From: Phytohabitans sp036906915
GTDB lineage: Bacteria; Actinomycetota; Actinomycetes; Mycobacteriales; Micromonosporaceae
Assembly: GCF_036906915.1 (NCBI RefSeq)
Contig: NZ_JBAKHX010000001.1
Location: forward strand, 186,001 to 250,000
DNA: 64,000 nucleotides
Direction: 5' to 3'
In this document: positions 43,688-52,478 of the stretch, in pieces
How the letters are laid out: every line of letters begins with the position of its first letter
Numbering within the stretch: the stretch's first letter is position 1
Notes under the pieces: generated by a model
The model's database searches: none
The model's input: only the letters and a program-made list of their open reading frames with translations
What the model was told of the DNA's origin: nothing
Made by a program: the position numbers and the translations under genes

Positions 43688-44902
43688 ATGCGCCAGTACC
43701 TTCGCGTCCTCGGCCACGGCGACTTCCGTCGACTGTGGACCGGTGCCACGGTGTCCACATTGGGCGACGGCATGACGTTCGTGGCGCTGTCCTGGCTGGT
43801 TCTCTCGGCTCCGGACGGCGCCGCCCGGCTCGGCTTGCTCGGCGTTTGCTACACGGCACCGGTGCTGCTGGGCGGTCTCGCGGTGGGCCCGCTGTTGGAC
43901 CGGTTCGACAAGCGCACGGTGCTGGTCGCCGACAGCCTGCTGCGCGCCGCGGCGGTGGCCTCTATCCCGCTCACCGCCGCGCTTGGCACGACGCCCGGCT
44001 GGCTGCCGTTCCTGGTCGCCGCGACCTACGGCCTGCTCAAGATGGTGCCCCTGGCCGGGTTCCCGGCTGCGATCCCGCAGCTCGTCGACGAGTCCGAACT
44101 GGACACCGCGAACGCGCTGGAGTCGTTGAGCTTCAGCGTCGCCGGTGTCGTCGGGCCGGCCGCCGCCGGGCTGCTCGTGGCGTGGATAGGAGCGGCCAAC
44201 GTGCTGCTCGTCGACTGTGCGTCGTTTGTGGTGTTCGCGGTCGCGGCGGCCCGCGTGCGCCGGCCGCTACGCCCACCGGCGGCCCGCAGTTGCGCCCGGA
44301 AGGCGAGCGGTGCGCTCCGGGCCGTCATGCGGGACCGGGCCATCGTGGCCACGACGCTCGCGTTCATGGCGTTCAACGTCGCCGAGGGCATGCTCATGGT
44401 GACCGCCCCCTGGCTGGCTCGAAACCACCTGTCCGGTGGCGCCGCCGCGCTCGGCGTACTGCTGTCAGCACTGGCAGCGGGCGAGATCGTCGGTGCGACC
44501 TTCGCAGGGCAGCGGCAGCCGCGCGGCTCCCGGGTTGTCGCGATCGGCCTGGTCCAGGCGGCGGCAGCGGCGGCGTTCCTCTGCCTGCTGGCGGCGCCGC
44601 GCCAGCTTCCGGTCGTCGCGGGGTTCTTCGTCATCGGCGCGCTCAGCGCGCCGATGACGGTGTGGGCGCAGTCGCTGCGGATGCGCCGCATCCCGCCCGA
44701 GCTGCACGGCCGCGCGTTCGCCGCGCTGCGCACGCTGATGCAGGCCACTCCGCCGGTCGGCTCTGCGCTCGTGACGCCGCTGCTGGTCGGTGGGCATCTC
44801 GCGGCCGCCGCGGTCACGATGACCGCGATCGCGGGCCTGCCCGCGATCTACCTGGTGAGGGCCGTGCCCGAAAGGGATCCGGTGGCCAGCGAGCGGGGAT
44901 AG
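43688..44902 (+). CDS. MFS transporter
   Basis: A 404-aa major-facilitator protein with about 12 hydrophobic segments, starting FRRLWTGATVSTLGDGM (the TM1 motif of the enterobactin-exporter-like family) and containing the DRFDKRTVLV loop 2-3 signature. The ATG directly abuts the AlkA stop codon, so the two are cotranscribed. It probably exports a small molecule by proton antiport; a link with alkylation damage (export of an alkylating metabolite) is speculative. Confidence 0.88.
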   Translation: MRQYLRVLGHGDFRRLWTGATVSTLGDGMTFVALSWLVLSAPDGAARLGLLGVCYTAPVLLGGLAVGPLLDRFDKRTVLVADSLLRAAAVASIPLTAALGTTPGWLPFLVAATYGLLKMVPLAGFPAAIPQLVDESELDTANALESLSFSVAGVVGPAAAGLLVAWIGAANVLLVDCASFVVFAVAAARVRRPLRPPAARSCARKASGALRAVMRDRAIVATTLAFMAFNVAEGMLMVTAPWLARNHLSGGAAALGVLLSALAAGEIVGATFAGQRQPRGSRVVAIGLVQAAAAAAFLCLLAAPRQLPVVAGFFVIGALSAPMTVWAQSLRMRRIPPELHGRAFAALRTLMQATPPVGSALVTPLLVGGHLAAAAVTMTAIAGLPAIYLVRAVPERDPVASERG

Positions 44903-44911
44903 GGTGCGTCC

Positions 44912-45159
44912 ATGGCGACGCTCGACGACGTGGCACGGATGGCGGCGGACCTCCCGGAGGTCGTCGAGGGTGAGCGGTACTGGCGGAGAGCCGCGCGGGT
45001 TTCTTCACGATCTCGCACTTCGACGGGTTTCCCGCCGTATTGATCCAGCTGAGCGCCGTCGACGACGGCAAGCTCCGCCAGGCGGTCGTCGACGGCTGGC
45101 TGGCACAGGCTCCGGCGGCGCTGACGCGGCAGTACCTCGAAACGCTCGATGGCACGTAA
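44912..45159 (+). pseudogene. MmcQ/YjbR family protein, internally deleted
   Basis: The first ~20 codons (MATLDDVARMAADLPEVVEG) and the last ~50 (GFFTISHFDGFPAVLIQLSA, then VVDGWLAQAPAALTRQYL) of an MmcQ/YjbR-like protein are here in two frames; the middle 40 or more codons are gone and the reading frame is shifted. The first frame stops at a TGA shortly after. A TAGGGT box lies 6 nt before the ATG, so it was once leaderless. The intact family member is about 120 aa. Confidence 0.7.
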
Positions 45160-45162
45160 ACT
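45157..45162 (+). promoter_or_regulatory. Putative -10 box, leaderless LacI-type transcript
   Basis: TAAACT, 6 nt before GTG 45169, overlapping the stop of the MmcQ remnant. No ribosome-binding site is present. Confidence 0.5.
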
Positions 45163-45168
45163 GCGCGC

Positions 45169-46212
45169 GTGACGGCGAACGGCGCGAGTGCGGCGCGGCG
45201 GGGACGGCGCCGGGGCGAGCTGACGGTCGCCGCGATCGCCCGCCTCGCGGGCGTGTCGGCGCCCACGGTTTCCCGGGTGCTCAACGGCCGGTCCGGCGTG
45301 GCGATGGAGACCCGCCGGCAGGTCGAGGCGCTGCTGCGCGAGCACGGATACCGCCGGCCGGACGCCATCGCGCCGACCGCCGCCATCGAGGTGGTCTTCT
45401 ACGGGCTCGAGGGCCACCTGGCCATCGCGATCATGCGCGGCGTGGAGGAGGTCGTGCGGCAGCACGAGCTCGCCGTCGGGTTCACCGACGTGGTGGGTCG
45501 GGCGTCGGCCGGGCGCTCGTGGGCCGAGCAGCTGCTGGCGCGCCGCCCCGTCGGGGTTATCGCCGTGCACTCGGCATTCACGGTGGAGCAGCACGCGCTG
45601 CTCGCCGCGAGCCGGATCCCGCTGGTGGCGCTCGACCCGACCGGGGAGCCACAGCACACCACACCGTCGGTCGGCGCGGCGAACTGGAACGGTGGCGTTG
45701 CGGCCACCCGGCACCTGCTGGAGCTGGGGCACCGGCGCATCGCCGTGATCAGCGGCCCGGCCAGGTACCTGTGCGCCCGCGCCCGGCTGGAGGCGGCCCG
45801 CGCGATGATGGACACCGCCGGTGTGCCGCTCGACGAGCGGCTGGTGCGCACCGGGCGGTTCTTCTTCGAAGACGGCTTCGAGCTGGGCCGGGAGCTGCTC
45901 AGCCTGCCCGACCGGCCGACCGCGATCCTGTGCGGTGACGACCTGCAGGCGCTCGGGGTGTACGAGGCGGCTCGGCAGGCCGGGCTCACGATCCCCGACG
46001 ACCTGAGCGTGGTCGGCTTCGACGACATGGAGTGCACCCGCTGGTGCGGGCCGCCGATGACCACGGTGCGGCAGCCGTTCGACGAGATGGGCGCCGCGGC
46101 GGCGCGACTGGTGCTGTCGCTCGCGGCTGGTGACGCGCACGAGCAGGCCCGGATCGAGCTGGCGACCACGCTCGTCGTGCGCGGCAGCACGGCACCGCCC
46201 TACCGAAACTGA
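45169..46212 (+). CDS. LacI-family transcriptional regulator
   Basis: A 347-aa LacI protein: TVAAIARLAGVSAPTVSRVLNGRSGV is the HTH and YRRPDAIAP the hinge start. The periplasmic-binding-like domain (~60-340) shows GVIAVHSA, HLLELGHRRIAVISGP and PDDLSVVGFDDMECTRW, standard effector-domain segments. The sugar ligand cannot be told. The next gene rightward is a secreted esterase with CBM2, so control of polysaccharide-degrading genes is likely. There is no ribosome-binding site; leaderless translation is inferred. Confidence 0.88.
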   Translation: MTANGASAARRGRRRGELTVAAIARLAGVSAPTVSRVLNGRSGVAMETRRQVEALLREHGYRRPDAIAPTAAIEVVFYGLEGHLAIAIMRGVEEVVRQHELAVGFTDVVGRASAGRSWAEQLLARRPVGVIAVHSAFTVEQHALLAASRIPLVALDPTGEPQHTTPSVGAANWNGGVAATRHLLELGHRRIAVISGPARYLCARARLEAARAMMDTAGVPLDERLVRTGRFFFEDGFELGRELLSLPDRPTAILCGDDLQALGVYEAARQAGLTIPDDLSVVGFDDMECTRWCGPPMTTVRQPFDEMGAAAARLVLSLAAGDAHEQARIELATTLVVRGSTAPPYRN

Positions 46213-46505
46213 CTCGAAACCTTTCAGGGCTATTTCCGCAGGTAGAGCGCTGCCGATCGGCGCCATGTAGCTAAGTGTTTCAAGCGTTGCTTGCCAACGT
46301 TCCGGTCGTTTGACATCCTGGCGATACCGATGGACAGCGGTCGATCCATGCGCTGCCGCGCGGCCGTCTGCCCGGCCACGCGACAGGGGCTCTGGTGAGC
46401 CCGATCGACGACGTCCGCGATGCGCTAGAGCCGGACACGGTCGGGCGACGGGCCGCCGCGATCAGACTTCCGTCCACGTGCCACGTTTCGGAGGACCCAC
46501 GCCTC
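46213..46505. promoter_or_regulatory. Leader/promoter region of the esterase with candidate LacI operator
   Basis: 293 bp. CAAGC-GTT-GCTTG (46281-46293) is a 13-bp palindrome with the length and style of a LacI-family half-site pair. A weaker GAAA-CC-TTTC is at 46216-46225. A TTGACA is at 46310-46315, without a well-spaced -10. RBS GGAGG precedes ATG 46506. Confidence 0.45.
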
Positions 46506-47840
46506 ATGAGAACGAAGTTGAAAGTCCTGTGCGCCGGTCTCGCGGCCGCGGCGATCACCGTCGTCGCGGCGGTGACGTTCGCACCACCGGCGTCGGCGGC
46601 ATCGCTGGTCGAGGTAACCGGCTTCGGCACGAACCCCACCAACCTGCGCATGCACCTGTACGTGCCGGACCAGGTCCAGGCCCGCCCGCCGATCCTGCTA
46701 GCCATCCACTACTGCTCGGGCTCCGGACCGGCGTTCTACTCCGGCACCCAGTACGCGCAGCAGGCCGATCGGTACGGCTTCATCGTGATCTACCCGTCGG
46801 TGACCCGCAGCAGCCTGTGCTGGGACGTCTCGTCGGCGGCGGCGCTGCGTCGAGGTGGCGGCAGCGACCCGGTCGGTCTCATGTCGATGGTCACTTACGT
46901 GCAGCAGCGGTACAACGCCGACGCGGGCCGCGTCTACGCCACCGGCACCTCGTCCGGTGCGATGATGACCAACGTCATGCTGGGTGTGTACCCCGATGTG
47001 TTCAAGGCGGGAGCCTCCTTCGCCGGCGTACCGTTCGCCTGCTTCGCCACCACCAACGGCTCGGAGTGGAACAGCACGTGCTCCAGCGGCCAGCTCATCA
47101 AGACCCCGCAAGAGTGGGGTGACCTGGTCCGCAACGCCTACCCCGGTTACACGGGCGCGCGCCCGCGGATGCAGATCTGGCACGGGACCAACGACGACAC
47201 CCTGCGCTATCCGAACTTCGGCGAGCAGGTCAAGCAGTGGACCAACGTCCATGGGCTGAGCCAGACGCCCAGCTTCACGGACACACCGCAGTCTGGGTAC
47301 ACCCGCACGCGGTACGGCGGCACCGGTGGTCAGGCGCCGGTCGAGGCGATCAGCATGCAGGGCGTCTCGCACAACCTGCCGGTCGACGCGGCCCAGGTGA
47401 TCCGCTTCTTCGGCCTCGACGGCAGCAGCACGCCGCCACCCACCACGCCTGCGCCTTCGACTCCGCCACCTTCCAGCCCGCCGCCCACGACGCCGCCGCC
47501 GAGTACCCCGCCGCCCACCTCGGGCGCGTGCCGGGTCGGCTACACGGTCAACGCGTGGAACACGGGCCTGACCGCCAGCGTCACCATCACGAACACCAGC
47601 ACCGCGGCGGTCAACGGCTGGACGCTGGGCTTCACGCTCCCCAGTGGACAGACGATCACGAATGGCTGGAACGCCACCTACTCCCCGAACAGCGGCGCGG
47701 TGACAGCCCGTAACGTGTCCTACAACGGCGCCATCGCGCCGAGCGCTTCGGTGAGCATCGGCTTCCAGGCCACACATGGCGGCGACACGGCGAGACCGAC
47801 CTCGTTCACCCTCAACGGGACGGCCTGCACGGTTGCCTGA
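46506..47840 (+). CDS. Secreted PHB-depolymerase-type/CE1 esterase with CBM2 domain
   Basis: A 444-aa secreted enzyme. A signal peptide (VLCAGLAAAAITVVAAVTF, cleavage after PPASAA, ~32) is followed by an alpha/beta hydrolase catalytic domain (~33-308): nucleophile Ser in GTSSGAM, Asp in HGTNDDTLR, His in GVSHNLP. A Pro/Thr/Ser linker (~310-345, repeated TPPPS units) joins a C-terminal CBM2 (~346-444) with NAWNTGLTASVTITNT and AAVNGWTLGF. The combination is typical of acetylxylan or feruloyl esterases that dock on cellulose. It is followed by a strong terminator. Confidence 0.9.
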   Translation: MRTKLKVLCAGLAAAAITVVAAVTFAPPASAASLVEVTGFGTNPTNLRMHLYVPDQVQARPPILLAIHYCSGSGPAFYSGTQYAQQADRYGFIVIYPSVTRSSLCWDVSSAAALRRGGGSDPVGLMSMVTYVQQRYNADAGRVYATGTSSGAMMTNVMLGVYPDVFKAGASFAGVPFACFATTNGSEWNSTCSSGQLIKTPQEWGDLVRNAYPGYTGARPRMQIWHGTNDDTLRYPNFGEQVKQWTNVHGLSQTPSFTDTPQSGYTRTRYGGTGGQAPVEAISMQGVSHNLPVDAAQVIRFFGLDGSSTPPPTTPAPSTPPPSSPPPTTPPPSTPPPTSGACRVGYTVNAWNTGLTASVTITNTSTAAVNGWTLGFTLPSGQTITNGWNATYSPNSGAVTARNVSYNGAIAPSASVSIGFQATHGGDTARPTSFTLNGTACTVA

Positions 47841-47848
47841 GCACCTCT

Positions 47849-47878
47849 GGTAGGGGCGCCGTCCGCGGCGCCCCTACC
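47849..47878 (+). terminator. Strong terminator hairpin after the esterase
   Basis: GGTAGGGGCGCCG paired exactly with CGGCGCCCCTACC, a 13-bp stem with a 4-nt loop, 9 bp after the stop codon. No U-tract. Confidence 0.88.
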
Positions 47879-48002
47879 GCTCACCCGTCGCTGTTAGCGT
47901 TGACTACTCTTTCAGCGGCACCGCGTGGACGCGCGACATCAGCCACGGCGAGATGATCCGCACCGGTAACGATCAGACGATGCCTATCTGTAGGAAACCT
48001 TC

Positions 48003-48036
48003 GGTGAAGGCATCCTCTCCGGCGGACGCCTTCACC
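48003..48036. promoter_or_regulatory. Hairpin in the protease upstream region
   Basis: GGTGAAGGC and GCCTTCACC, exact 9-bp arms with a 16-nt loop, 74 bp upstream of the protease start. It could be an operator or leader hairpin; a terminator is less likely since no gene ends next to it. Confidence 0.5.
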
Positions 48037-48109
48037 TTGTGGTTACCTTCCGTTCACTGTGGACCTCATTGCCGATGCTACGTTTTCCGCCCCCTACCGG
48101 AAGGAAGAC

Positions 48110-49207
48110 GTGGAAACCACACGTTCTTGGCGCCGCGTCGCGGTCGCCACCGTGGCTGCCGGCGTGGTCGCCACCGCTCTCACTGTCCCCTCCACCCCCG
48201 CAGGCGCCCAGCCCGCCGGCATCAGCGCCGCGGCCGCCGACTCACTGGTCGAGAAGCTCGGCGTGGGCCGCACCGCCGGCACCTGGCTCGACACCAAGAG
48301 CGGTCGCATGGTCGTCGCGGTCACCGACACCGACGCCCAGAAGGCGGTCGTGAGCGCGGGCGGGGTCGCCAAACTGGTCGCGCACAGCGACGCGGACCTG
48401 GCGACCATCAAGGCCCAGGTGCGCGCCACGGTCGACTTCGCCGGCGTGGCGTGGGGCGTGGAGGCCGAGAGCAACCGCGTCACCATCGAGGCGGACAACA
48501 CCGTCACGGCCGCCAACTACGAGCGCCTCACCGCGATCGCCAGGCAGCACGGGGACGCCGTCCAGGTCCAGCGGGTCAATGCCCAACTCAAGCCCTTCAT
48601 CCAGGGGGGCCGGTTCATCACTCCGAACAAGGGCAGCGTCTACGGGTCGTGCTCGGTCGGCTTCAACGTCCGCAAGAAGAACAACCCCAACTCGCTCTAC
48701 ATCCTGACCGCCGGCCACTGCACCAAGATGGCCGTCGGGGTGCGGGACTGGTTCGACAAGAACGGCGAGTACGTCGGCTACGACGCGGGCGGTGACTACC
48801 CCGGCAACGACTTCGGGCTCATCAAGCACAACAACGCCGGTCTCAGCAAGCCGGGCAACGTCTGGCTCGACAGCGGCGACGCGGTTCGCGACATCGTCTA
48901 CTCCCGGGACTCCCGCGTCAACGAGACCGTGTGCTCCAGCGGCTGGCGCACCGGCTACCGCTGCGGCAAGGTTTTGAGCAAGAACTGGGAAGCCAAGTAC
49001 TACGACTGGGACCAGGACGGCAACCTCGACTACGTCTGGGAGCTGGACCGCACCGACCTGTGTACGCTCGGTGGCGACAGCGGCGGCTCGGTCTTCCACC
49101 AGGACGCCGCGCTCGGCCTGGTCTCCGGCGGTCCCGAAAACCAGTGCATCACCTACGTCCAGCCGGTCAACGAGGCGCTCGCCCACTACGGCGTAGAGGT
49201 CTACTAG
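48110..49207 (+). CDS. Secreted S1 serine protease (alpha-lytic/streptogrisin-like)
   Basis: A 365-aa prepro-protease. A signal peptide (VAVATVAAGVVATALTV) is followed by a prodomain (~35-165, DSLVEKLGVGRTAGTWLD) that folds the enzyme, then the mature chymotrypsin fold. The catalytic triad is His203 (TAGHC), Asp234 (GNDFGLI) and Ser324 (GGDSGGS). Six Cys could form disulfides. GTG 48110 with a GGAAGGAAG just upstream is my start; the stop overlaps the convergent DMT stop by 4 nt. It would be secreted, with unknown specificity. Confidence 0.92.
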   Translation: METTRSWRRVAVATVAAGVVATALTVPSTPAGAQPAGISAAAADSLVEKLGVGRTAGTWLDTKSGRMVVAVTDTDAQKAVVSAGGVAKLVAHSDADLATIKAQVRATVDFAGVAWGVEAESNRVTIEADNTVTAANYERLTAIARQHGDAVQVQRVNAQLKPFIQGGRFITPNKGSVYGSCSVGFNVRKKNNPNSLYILTAGHCTKMAVGVRDWFDKNGEYVGYDAGGDYPGNDFGLIKHNNAGLSKPGNVWLDSGDAVRDIVYSRDSRVNETVCSSGWRTGYRCGKVLSKNWEAKYYDWDQDGNLDYVWELDRTDLCTLGGDSGGSVFHQDAALGLVSGGPENQCITYVQPVNEALAHYGVEVY

Positions 49208-50097
49208 ACCGCGCTCCCGGCCGTCTTCCGCTCCACTGTGGAACGGGAGGCGGCCACTCCGGCCAGCACGACCACCATGCCCACCACGACGCGCGGGCCG
49301 ACCTGCTCGCCGAGGACGAGGGCGCCGAGAGCCACCGACACCACGGGCAGCAGGTAGCCGACCGTGGCGGCGCTAGTGGGGCCCTCGTCCTCGATGAGCC
49401 GGTAGTTCAGGTAGAACGTGGCACCAGTACCAAAGATGCCGAGCACCACGACCGCGAGCAGGCCGACCGGCTGGACCTCGGCGGAGGCCGTGCCGTCGAC
49501 CGGCAGGGCGAGCATGGCGGAGCCGGCGAGGCCCGCCGCGAGGCCGAGCTGCACGGCGGAGAGCGCGGCGGGCGCGCCGCGCCCGGTCAGGTAGCGCCCC
49601 ATGTAGGCGAACGCGACCGCGTAGCTGGCGGCGGCTCCCAGCAGTGCCAGCGCGTCCCAGCCGAACAGACCGGACTCCCGCCAGGGCGCGAAGATGAGCA
49701 GTACACCGGCGAACCCGAGCAGCAGCCCGCCGAGCCGCACCGGCCGCATGCCGCGCTCCGTGCCGACCGCTAGCCCGATCAGCAGTGACCACAGTGGAGT
49801 GGTGGCGTTGACGACGCCGGCCACGCCGGAGTCGACGGTGCGCTGACCGAGGCTGAAGAGCAGGAACGGCAGCGCGTTGCAGAACAGGGCGGCCACCGCG
49901 AGGTGCCCCCAGGTGGCGCGGTCGCGGGGCAGGCGCTGGCGCGCCCACAGGGCCAGGACGAGCAGCACCGCCGCGCCGAGCGCGGCCCGCGCGACGGTGA
50001 TCTCGAACGGGCCGACGCCGTTGTCGAGCGCCACCTTGATCCACAGGAAGGCGGAGCCCCACAGTAGCGCCAGGAGACCGACGCGCAGGTTGACCAT
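49204..50097 (-). CDS. EamA/DMT-superfamily transporter
   Basis: A 297-aa membrane protein with about ten TM helices in two EamA repeats (LLALLWGSAFLWIKVAL at the start; a second GLFGWDALALLGAAASYAVAF). Members export amino acids or metabolites. ATG 50097 faces the LysR start across 71 bp, a classic divergent arrangement in which LysR controls the exporter. Its 3' end overlaps the protease gene. Confidence 0.9.
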   Translation of the reverse strand: MVNLRVGLLALLWGSAFLWIKVALDNGVGPFEITVARAALGAAVLLVLALWARQRLPRDRATWGHLAVAALFCNALPFLLFSLGQRTVDSGVAGVVNATTPLWSLLIGLAVGTERGMRPVRLGGLLLGFAGVLLIFAPWRESGLFGWDALALLGAAASYAVAFAYMGRYLTGRGAPAALSAVQLGLAAGLAGSAMLALPVDGTASAEVQPVGLLAVVVLGIFGTGATFYLNYRLIEDEGPTSAATVGYLLPVVSVALGALVLGEQVGPRVVVGMVVVLAGVAASRSTVERKTAGSAV

Positions 50098-50155
50098 GCG
50101 CCCACCCTGCCCGAGCCAACCTGGTAGAAACAACGAAAGATGCTACAGCGAGTGT

Positions 50156-50161
50156 TAAGCT
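50156..50161 (+). promoter_or_regulatory. Putative -10 box, leaderless LysR transcript
   Basis: TAAGCT, 7 nt before ATG 50169, within the divergent promoter region. TGCTACA is repeated directly (around 50141 and 50163). Confidence 0.5.
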
Positions 50162-50168
50162 GTGCTAC

Positions 50169-51167
50169 ATGCTCGACGTACGGCGCCTCATGGTCCTGCG
50201 GGCGGTGGTGACCAGCGGATCGGTCACGGCGGCGGCCACCCACCTCGGCTACACCCCGTCCGCCGTCAGCCAGCAGGTCGCCGCGCTGGAGCGCGAGGCC
50301 GGCACCGCCCTGATGGAGCGGGTCGGCCGCGGCGTGCGCCCCACGGCGGCCGGCAGGCTGCTCACCGAGCACGCCGGTCTCATCGGCGAGCAGGTCGCGG
50401 CGGCCGAGACCGCCCTCGCCGACCTGCGCGCCGGGCGCACCGGGCGGCTCGCGATCCGGTACTTCGCGACCGCCGGCGCACCCCTCATCGCGCCCGCGCT
50501 GGCCCTGTTCCGCGAGCGCCACCCGGGCATCCGGGTGGACATCCGCATGACCGACCCCCACGACCCGCTGCCGGACGTCGAGGCTGGCCAGGCCGACCTG
50601 GCGATCATCGTGCGTCCACCCGGCGGCCGGCACCACGGGCTGCGCCTGGTGCACCTGCTCGACGACCCGTACCGCGCCGTGCTGCCCAAGGGCCATCCGC
50701 TCGCCACCCGCCGGGCGTTGCGCCTCGCCGAGCTCGCCGACCAGCCGTGGGTGGGCAGCGAGCGCCCCGGGCCATGCCTCGATGCGGTGCTCTCCGCGTG
50801 CGCCGCCGCCGGCTTCCACCCCAACTCCGCCGTCACCAGCGAGGACTACGCCACCGCTCAGGGCTTCGTCGCGGCGGGCCTGGGCATCAGCCTGATCCCC
50901 GAGATGGGGCTCACCCAGCGGCATCCGGACGTCGTCGTGCGCAAGGTCCACGGTCCGGAGCCGGTCCGCGCCATCCACGCGGCGGTACGCGAGGCCGCGC
51001 TCGGCCAGCCGGCGCTGGACGCCCTGCTGACCGCACTCCGCGAGACCGCCACCGGCTCCCCCGGCTGGGAGCAGCGATTCGACGCCCTCGAAACCGAGGT
51101 TTACCGGACCCGCCGCGAGCGCCGCGCGCGCCCCGCGACGGACGACCCAAAGGAGAAAACGGCATGA
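50169..51167 (+). CDS. LysR-family transcriptional regulator
   Basis: A 332-aa LTTR. The HTH is VVTSGSVTAAATHLGYTPSA and the linker helix follows. The effector domain (~95-300) shows GRLAIRYFATAGAPLIAPAL and AGLGISLIPEMG. Residues 305-332 are a hydrophilic extension. The 3' end overlaps the SRPBCC gene by ATGA, so they are coupled. It is divergent from the DMT exporter and probably regulates it. Confidence 0.9.
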   Translation: MLDVRRLMVLRAVVTSGSVTAAATHLGYTPSAVSQQVAALEREAGTALMERVGRGVRPTAAGRLLTEHAGLIGEQVAAAETALADLRAGRTGRLAIRYFATAGAPLIAPALALFRERHPGIRVDIRMTDPHDPLPDVEAGQADLAIIVRPPGGRHHGLRLVHLLDDPYRAVLPKGHPLATRRALRLAELADQPWVGSERPGPCLDAVLSACAAAGFHPNSAVTSEDYATAQGFVAAGLGISLIPEMGLTQRHPDVVVRKVHGPEPVRAIHAAVREAALGQPALDALLTALRETATGSPGWEQRFDALETEVYRTRRERRARPATDDPKEKTA

Positions 51168-51661
51168 CGCGTACCCCGAACGGCCAGCTCTTCCGCACCG
51201 ACAGCGGCGACGACCTGGTGCTCACGCGTACCTTCCGCGCGCCCGTGGCGGACGTGTGGGCGAGCCTGACCGAGCCCGAGCGCACGGCCCGCTGGTTCGG
51301 GCCCTGGAAGGGCGACGCCGCACCCGGCCGGACCATCCAGGTACAGACGGTCTTCGAGGAGGGCGAGCCGTGGATGGATGCGCGGATCGACGCGTGCGAG
51401 CCGCCGCACCGACTCGCGTTGTCGACGACCGACGCGGCGGGGACGTGGCACATGGAGCTACTGCTCTCCGAAGCGGGTGGGGTGACGGAGTTGCGCTTCG
51501 TCCACCACCTGGCGACCACGGACGGCATCGGCGACGTCGGGCCCGGCTGGGAGTACTACCTCGACCAACTCGTGGCCTCCCGGGACGGCTCACCCCTTCC
51601 GACGTTCGGCGAGTACTACCCGGCCATGAAGGCGTACTACGACGGGCTTCCCCACGCGTGA
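51164..51661 (+). CDS. SRPBCC (AHSA1/START-like) domain protein
   Basis: A 165-aa AHSA1-like protein: LVLTRTFRAPVADVWASLTE, then RTARWFGPW and a hydrophobic core (ELRFVHHLA, GWEYYLDQLV). Members bind lipids or small hydrophobic ligands. RBS AAGGAG and an ATGA overlap with lysR show it is expressed with it. Function unknown. Confidence 0.85.
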   Translation: MTRTPNGQLFRTDSGDDLVLTRTFRAPVADVWASLTEPERTARWFGPWKGDAAPGRTIQVQTVFEEGEPWMDARIDACEPPHRLALSTTDAAGTWHMELLLSEAGGVTELRFVHHLATTDGIGDVGPGWEYYLDQLVASRDGSPLPTFGEYYPAMKAYYDGLPHA

Positions 51662-51674
51662 CGCCATCGACAGG

Positions 51675-51680
51675 TATGGT
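51675..51680 (+). promoter_or_regulatory. Putative -10 box, leaderless methyltransferase transcript
   Basis: TATGGT, 6 nt before GTG 51687. Confidence 0.45.
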
Positions 51681-51686
51681 CGGCGC

Positions 51687-52478
51687 GTGCACGATGTGTG
51701 GGCAATTGGTGACGCATACGAGATCTACGTCGGGCGGTGGAGTCGTCTCGTCGCGAGCGACTTCGTGCGGTGGCTGGGCGTGCCAGCCGGCCGCCGGTGG
51801 CTCGACGTCGGGTGCGGCACCGGTGCGCTGACCGAGGCTATCCTCGCCGGGGCCGACCCGGCGAGGGTGGTCGGCGTGGACCCGTCCGAGGGGTTCCTGG
51901 CCGAGGCGCGCAGACGGATCGGCGACCCGCGGGCCGAGCTGCGGGCGGGTGACGCCCAGGCGCTTCCGGTGCCCGACGGCGGCCAGGACGCGGTGGTCAG
52001 CGGCCTGTCCCTGAACTTCGTCGCCGACGCCGGCGCCGCGCTCGCCGAGTCCGTCCGGGTGGCCGCACCGGGTGGCGTGGTCGCCGGGTATGTGTGGGAC
52101 TACAGCGGCGGCATGGCGATGATCCGTCAGTTCTGGGACGCGGCCAAGCTGCTCAACCCGGCCGCCGCCGAGCTCGACGAGGCGCGCCGCTTCCCGCTGT
52201 GCCGCCCCGAGCCGCTGCGCGCCTTGTGGACCGGCGCCGGCCTCGGCCACGTGGCGGTGGAGCCGATCGACGTGCCGAGCCGGTTCGAGGGCTTCGACGA
52301 CTACTGGACGCCGTTCCTGGGTGGCCAAGGGCCGGCGCCCACGTACGTGGCGTCGTTGACCGACCGCCAGCGCCGGTCGCTGCGCGAGCTGCTGGCCACC
52401 CATCTGCCGAAGGAGCCGGACGGCGGCATCACGATGACCGCCCGTGCCTGGGCGGTGCGCGGCACGGTCAGCCCTTGA
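51687..52478 (+). CDS. Class I SAM-dependent methyltransferase
   Basis: A 263-aa protein with the Rossmann motif WLDVGCGTGALTEAIL, the acidic VVGVDPSE strand-2 end, RAGDAQALPVPD and a PGG(V) post-motif III. It resembles UbiE/SAM-11 small-molecule methyltransferases. Substrate unknown. It shares 11 bp at its 3' end with the convergent permease gene. Confidence 0.88.
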   Translation: MHDVWAIGDAYEIYVGRWSRLVASDFVRWLGVPAGRRWLDVGCGTGALTEAILAGADPARVVGVDPSEGFLAEARRRIGDPRAELRAGDAQALPVPDGGQDAVVSGLSLNFVADAGAALAESVRVAAPGGVVAGYVWDYSGGMAMIRQFWDAAKLLNPAAAELDEARRFPLCRPEPLRALWTGAGLGHVAVEPIDVPSRFEGFDDYWTPFLGGQGPAPTYVASLTDRQRRSLRELLATHLPKEPDGGITMTARAWAVRGTVSP

